NCBI GenBank assembly: GCA_023422555.1
Contig: JAFAGQ010000209.1
Span: 1 to 24,453 of the forward strand
Length of the DNA stretch: 24,453 nucleotides
Direction of reading: 5' to 3'
Source: Pseudomonadota bacterium
GTDB taxonomy: Bacteria > Pseudomonadota > Gammaproteobacteria > Burkholderiales > Burkholderiaceae_B
Notes under the pieces: model-generated
The model's input: only the letters and a program-made list of their open reading frames with translations
Told to the model about the DNA's origin: nothing
Database searches by the model: none
In this document: positions 23,901 to 24,453 of the stretch, in pieces
Numbering within the stretch: position 1 is the stretch's first letter
Layout: each line of letters begins with the position of its first letter
Program-made: the position numbers and the translations under genes

Positions 23901-24027
23901 GTTTCCAGGAAAATACAATGAAGACGTTGGACACCTATTGGATGAGCATGAGAGACAAGGTAATATCAATAGTGAACAGAATCAGAAATTGAAAGACAGA
24001 TTGAAAAATCAACCAGGGGTATGTTAA
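17983..24027 (+). CDS. VgrG-Rhs fusion with C-terminal toxin
   Basis: A protein of 2014 residues. Residues 1-785 are a complete VgrG: gp27-like part (VRPWLWYSTQVTDNRIFQDQ), OB fold at about 374-455 (WTDKYGRIKVQFHWDR; SNPWAGGGFGGVQIPRVREE), beta-helix, tail. A basic Gly/Lys/Arg linker (about 782-822) leads to C824-x2-C827 and the Rhs entry segment (GGSIGLDVGDERF, later SGAIPVEWNRTY). About two dozen YD repeats (YEYDRVGRI, YQYDRKGRL) form the shell. The core ends RFRYYDPDVGRFIQQDPIGL and D1872-P-F-G-L1876, where Rhs proteins cleave themselves to free the toxin. Residues 1877-2014 are the toxin, with N1901-H1902-VPA and D1929-D-H-R1932. These suggest a His-dependent, perhaps nuclease-like, enzyme, which is unproven. 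No PAAR domain is seen. The stop overlaps the immunity gene start. Confidence 0.93.
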   Translation: MNRTVNAITPLGDKLRFKVLKGHEQLSDLFEWTIEFVSESPGLNLQDVLGKPIAIEIETDGSPRYLHGIVTDFGLIHRESETRRYYIYEATVRPWLWYSTQVTDNRIFQDQTAVEIITQVLNGYDYPVDNRLVGNYRKWGYSVQYQETDFNFISRLMEHEGIYYWFRHEKDRHVLVLMDDAHSHDPLATTSDIAYYDDDRHLFPHEEFIHDWRIAAELTATTYSTMDYDFQKPQADMCARRWIKRQNTQGLDLDWYDPMGGYVDSADSDHYARVHLQSMQCLQEQAWSVSNVRAMAPGYLFSLKHYPNRAENKTYLILRTEYHFRDSSYATTADRHARASFEIRSQHIPATVQFRAPRITPVPKMSGPQTAIVVGPEGEEIWTDKYGRIKVQFHWDRQGTMDERSSCWLRVSNPWAGGGFGGVQIPRVREEVVVDFINGDVDRPIAVGRVYNANNMPPVSLPGDATQSGFFTRSKNGTPANANKLLFDDRQGSEMLSMVAEKDMNTHVKNNQQHDVAGNAISSISGLRSHTAHSTSAILMASGAIKSYASNHNRTVQSSLEDSISGNLEQTLSDGVDEVITGPHSHTVGGSAAHQLQGLHVNTTAMDDETVNGTVSETVGADDINNITSDSDLEAADITLDSPSLYKESTQQDIDIQAGGNLDVLSTGPGILQTPNNITKESPANIEAAAMLDNNTVIREDKYILKLNLDAMNDVMVSGTKTDSNIADLAFYGMGGTMQAANIGLYGANLQIGSTDTKMGLANVSITVLELDKGFKIKTMGAGGRFGYKGKHRASGGGRGPKGPKGGRHRAGRNGNAKKPHADCKECRGRIGGSIGLDVGDERFSHPDFFLSGAIPVEWNRTYRSNMIAKDVHGELGPRWLTPFTLTVLPGEDGGFEYISEVGRSVTVINLNSGEEWYDRTEELIWSRPDPDTLVVSHKYERTETFERIGDAYRLKAIADRNGNKIDLFYDEESGLLSRLETAIHTIHFSHDASGRMTEIWHETTGDEGNAERRILAQYQYDDAGDLVLARDQYGRSYSYAYQNHLVIRYGDRTGRNINLEWDSDHHDAKCVREYRDDGSGEMRFRWDKEEPKTYVTDAMGSTTVYSFDDSNYISHIDFPDGTRQSRIRDEFHNIIEVRYPDGSFENYEYDDFDNILKLTRADQTVVRWEYDRFSRVTRIVDPAGNEWRREYDQYGNMIRETDPKGHTSEFQYTADGLLIQSVNPRGGVSTLSYSPAGLLIRYSDCSNKTRRWEYDQLGRLVRQTDPCDNAETYAYNEFGFISEVQRPDGSVLTLDFDEEGRLLSFIDPLDNLTRYEYDRVGRISQKTDPLNQHFLYQYDRKGRLSRLENQNGDEFTFQFDPVDRLIRTTGFDGKIRKYHYDKPTGLLFSMEDAGLKTHFEYDIMGQLLKRHAGDLTENFEYDISNRIIRAHNQYCDQRFEYDALNNPIRETHIYSAFEESRKYVWENEFDEMSNRISTRRPDGEKVSWLRYGAGHVHGILLDDREVIAFDRDNSHREIRRHQSNSLVAVTAYDVMGRVKEQKLNMATGIRSNLHSRHYSYLRDGSLAGLEDSRHGTASYRYDALDRLISATAFDDTEIFSFDPANNLVEKDRAMGSRPENTFPKNVSKVLGNILKRCAGMHFEYDAQGNLTSKRKPESFQQLEWDAFGRLSKTVNTDFRDNQVSEAKYVYDTFGRRIGKACSDSASKPTVTFYGWDGQHLAFEESSAGTAGEKTHYLYDDESFVPLLQYRYGNSDQATNNSGPALAVNHYQCDHLGTPLLLTGDSGQIVWEGKYSVLGKQLAAGGESVQDGQTRNNLCFQGQYHDRESGFHYNRFRYYDPDVGRFIQQDPIGLLGDSNFYAYAPNSVNWIDPFGLMKGILRSTWNSIRRNYYKGKGGEVNHVPAFASYDGLDGAPTRGRGPAFWMEYDDHRAMRSTGSAPDAGDFRRAQRAHIRNGRWDQAIAMDIDDLNDKFPGKYNEDVGHLLDEHERQGNINSEQNQKLKDRLKNQPGVC

Positions 24028-24452
24028 TGGATTATGTGATCGAACCTTACAAAGCAGTGAATGAGATATCGTTTGGCATGACGCAGGAGCAGGTTGAAAA
24101 AATTGCAGGGCCTGCTGATAAATCTGAATCCGATCGTATCCTTGGATATGTCAAGGAAACGCGTGGAGACTGCCGACTTAAATACTATGAAGACGGTGAC
24201 CTGAAAGTTGTCGAGATCCCTAAAAGTGGCAATCCCATCGTGAATGGCATTGCTGTCTTCAAAGCGGGAGGCTTTGAAAAGCTTTGTGATCTGGAAAAAC
24301 CCGTTGTTGGAAGAACAAACACCTATATGCTTTTCAGAAAGCTGGGCCTTTGTCTTGGCGGCTATGCCAAAAAACGGGTGCCAGACGGAAAAGTATTGAT
24401 TGCATTTTCTGAAGATGCGTTAGCGCTTTACGAAGACTTTATTGATGTGTGA
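24027..24452 (+). CDS. probable immunity protein for the VgrG-Rhs toxin
   Basis: A protein of 141 residues with no signal peptide or membrane helix, so probably cytoplasmic. It begins MDYVIEPYKAVNEISFGMTQ with EQVEKIAGPAD next; the FGMT-x-x-x-V pattern recalls SmpA/BLIP-like small domains, a weak resemblance. Position is the main evidence: genes directly behind an Rhs toxin tip almost always encode its immunity protein, and ATG 24027 shares a base with the toxin's TAA (TAATG), giving tight coupling. AGGGG lies seven bases before ATG 24027, which favours it over ATG 24021. If the toxin acts in the cytoplasm, a cytoplasmic immunity protein is what one expects. The TGA at 24450 ends one base before the window edge. 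Confidence 0.8.
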   Translation: MDYVIEPYKAVNEISFGMTQEQVEKIAGPADKSESDRILGYVKETRGDCRLKYYEDGDLKVVEIPKSGNPIVNGIAVFKAGGFEKLCDLEKPVVGRTNTYMLFRKLGLCLGGYAKKRVPDGKVLIAFSEDALALYEDFIDV

Positions 24453-24453
24453 T

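Overview
The window looks like a chromosomal segment of a Gram-negative proteobacterium. An outer-membrane TonB-dependent receptor and type VI secretion system (T6SS) spike proteins show the envelope type. Gene style (BauA/BauR pair, DUF2169 adaptor with pentapeptide repeats, moderate GC) fits a betaproteobacterium such as an Alcaligenaceae member, but this placement is inference without a marker gene.

Left part (1-8600), mixed accessory and housekeeping genes. A GntR/UTRA regulator (24-809) is followed by a degenerate 15-bp tandem repeat (811-930), a Fur-box-like dyad (1016-1034), a TonB-dependent siderophore receptor (1090-3318) and a terminator. Then come a possible 24-codon hydrophobic peptide with its own promoter, a small secreted protein (3670-4215) and a two-helix membrane protein (4285-4710). 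A class III omega-amino acid:pyruvate aminotransferase (4870-6216, minus) diverges from a LysR regulator (6320-7225), matching the bauA/bauR beta-alanine arrangement. A 64-residue membrane protein follows. A minus-strand operon with ATGA overlaps at both junctions (8600 to 7589) encodes a two-helix membrane protein, an N-terminally shortened HigB/Gp49-like toxin and an intact XRE antitoxin. A 30-bp direct repeat (4736-4765 and 7583-7612) brackets the aminotransferase/LysR segment; its right copy is the 3' end of the antitoxin gene.

Right part (8981-24452), a single-direction T6SS spike and effector island: vgrG1, a DUF4150/PAAR-like protein, vgrG2, a DUF2169 adaptor fused to pentapeptide repeats, a second free-standing pentapeptide-repeat protein, a 2014-residue VgrG-Rhs-toxin fusion, and a small probable immunity protein overlapping its stop. 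No Hcp, sheath, baseplate or membrane-complex gene is present, so the island must use a T6SS encoded elsewhere. By analogy with known DUF2169 loci, the adaptor should load PAAR-like or effector proteins on VgrG. The VgrG-Rhs fusion carries its own toxin in an Rhs shell with a conserved DPxGL cleavage region and a 138-residue variable tip.

The most unusual content is the combination of three diverged VgrGs, one carrying a complete Rhs shell with no PAAR, with two adjacent pentapeptide-repeat proteins. Also notable are short ORFs that end on the start codons of two island genes, the truncated toxin in a three-gene overlapping operon, and the duplicated antitoxin 3' end.
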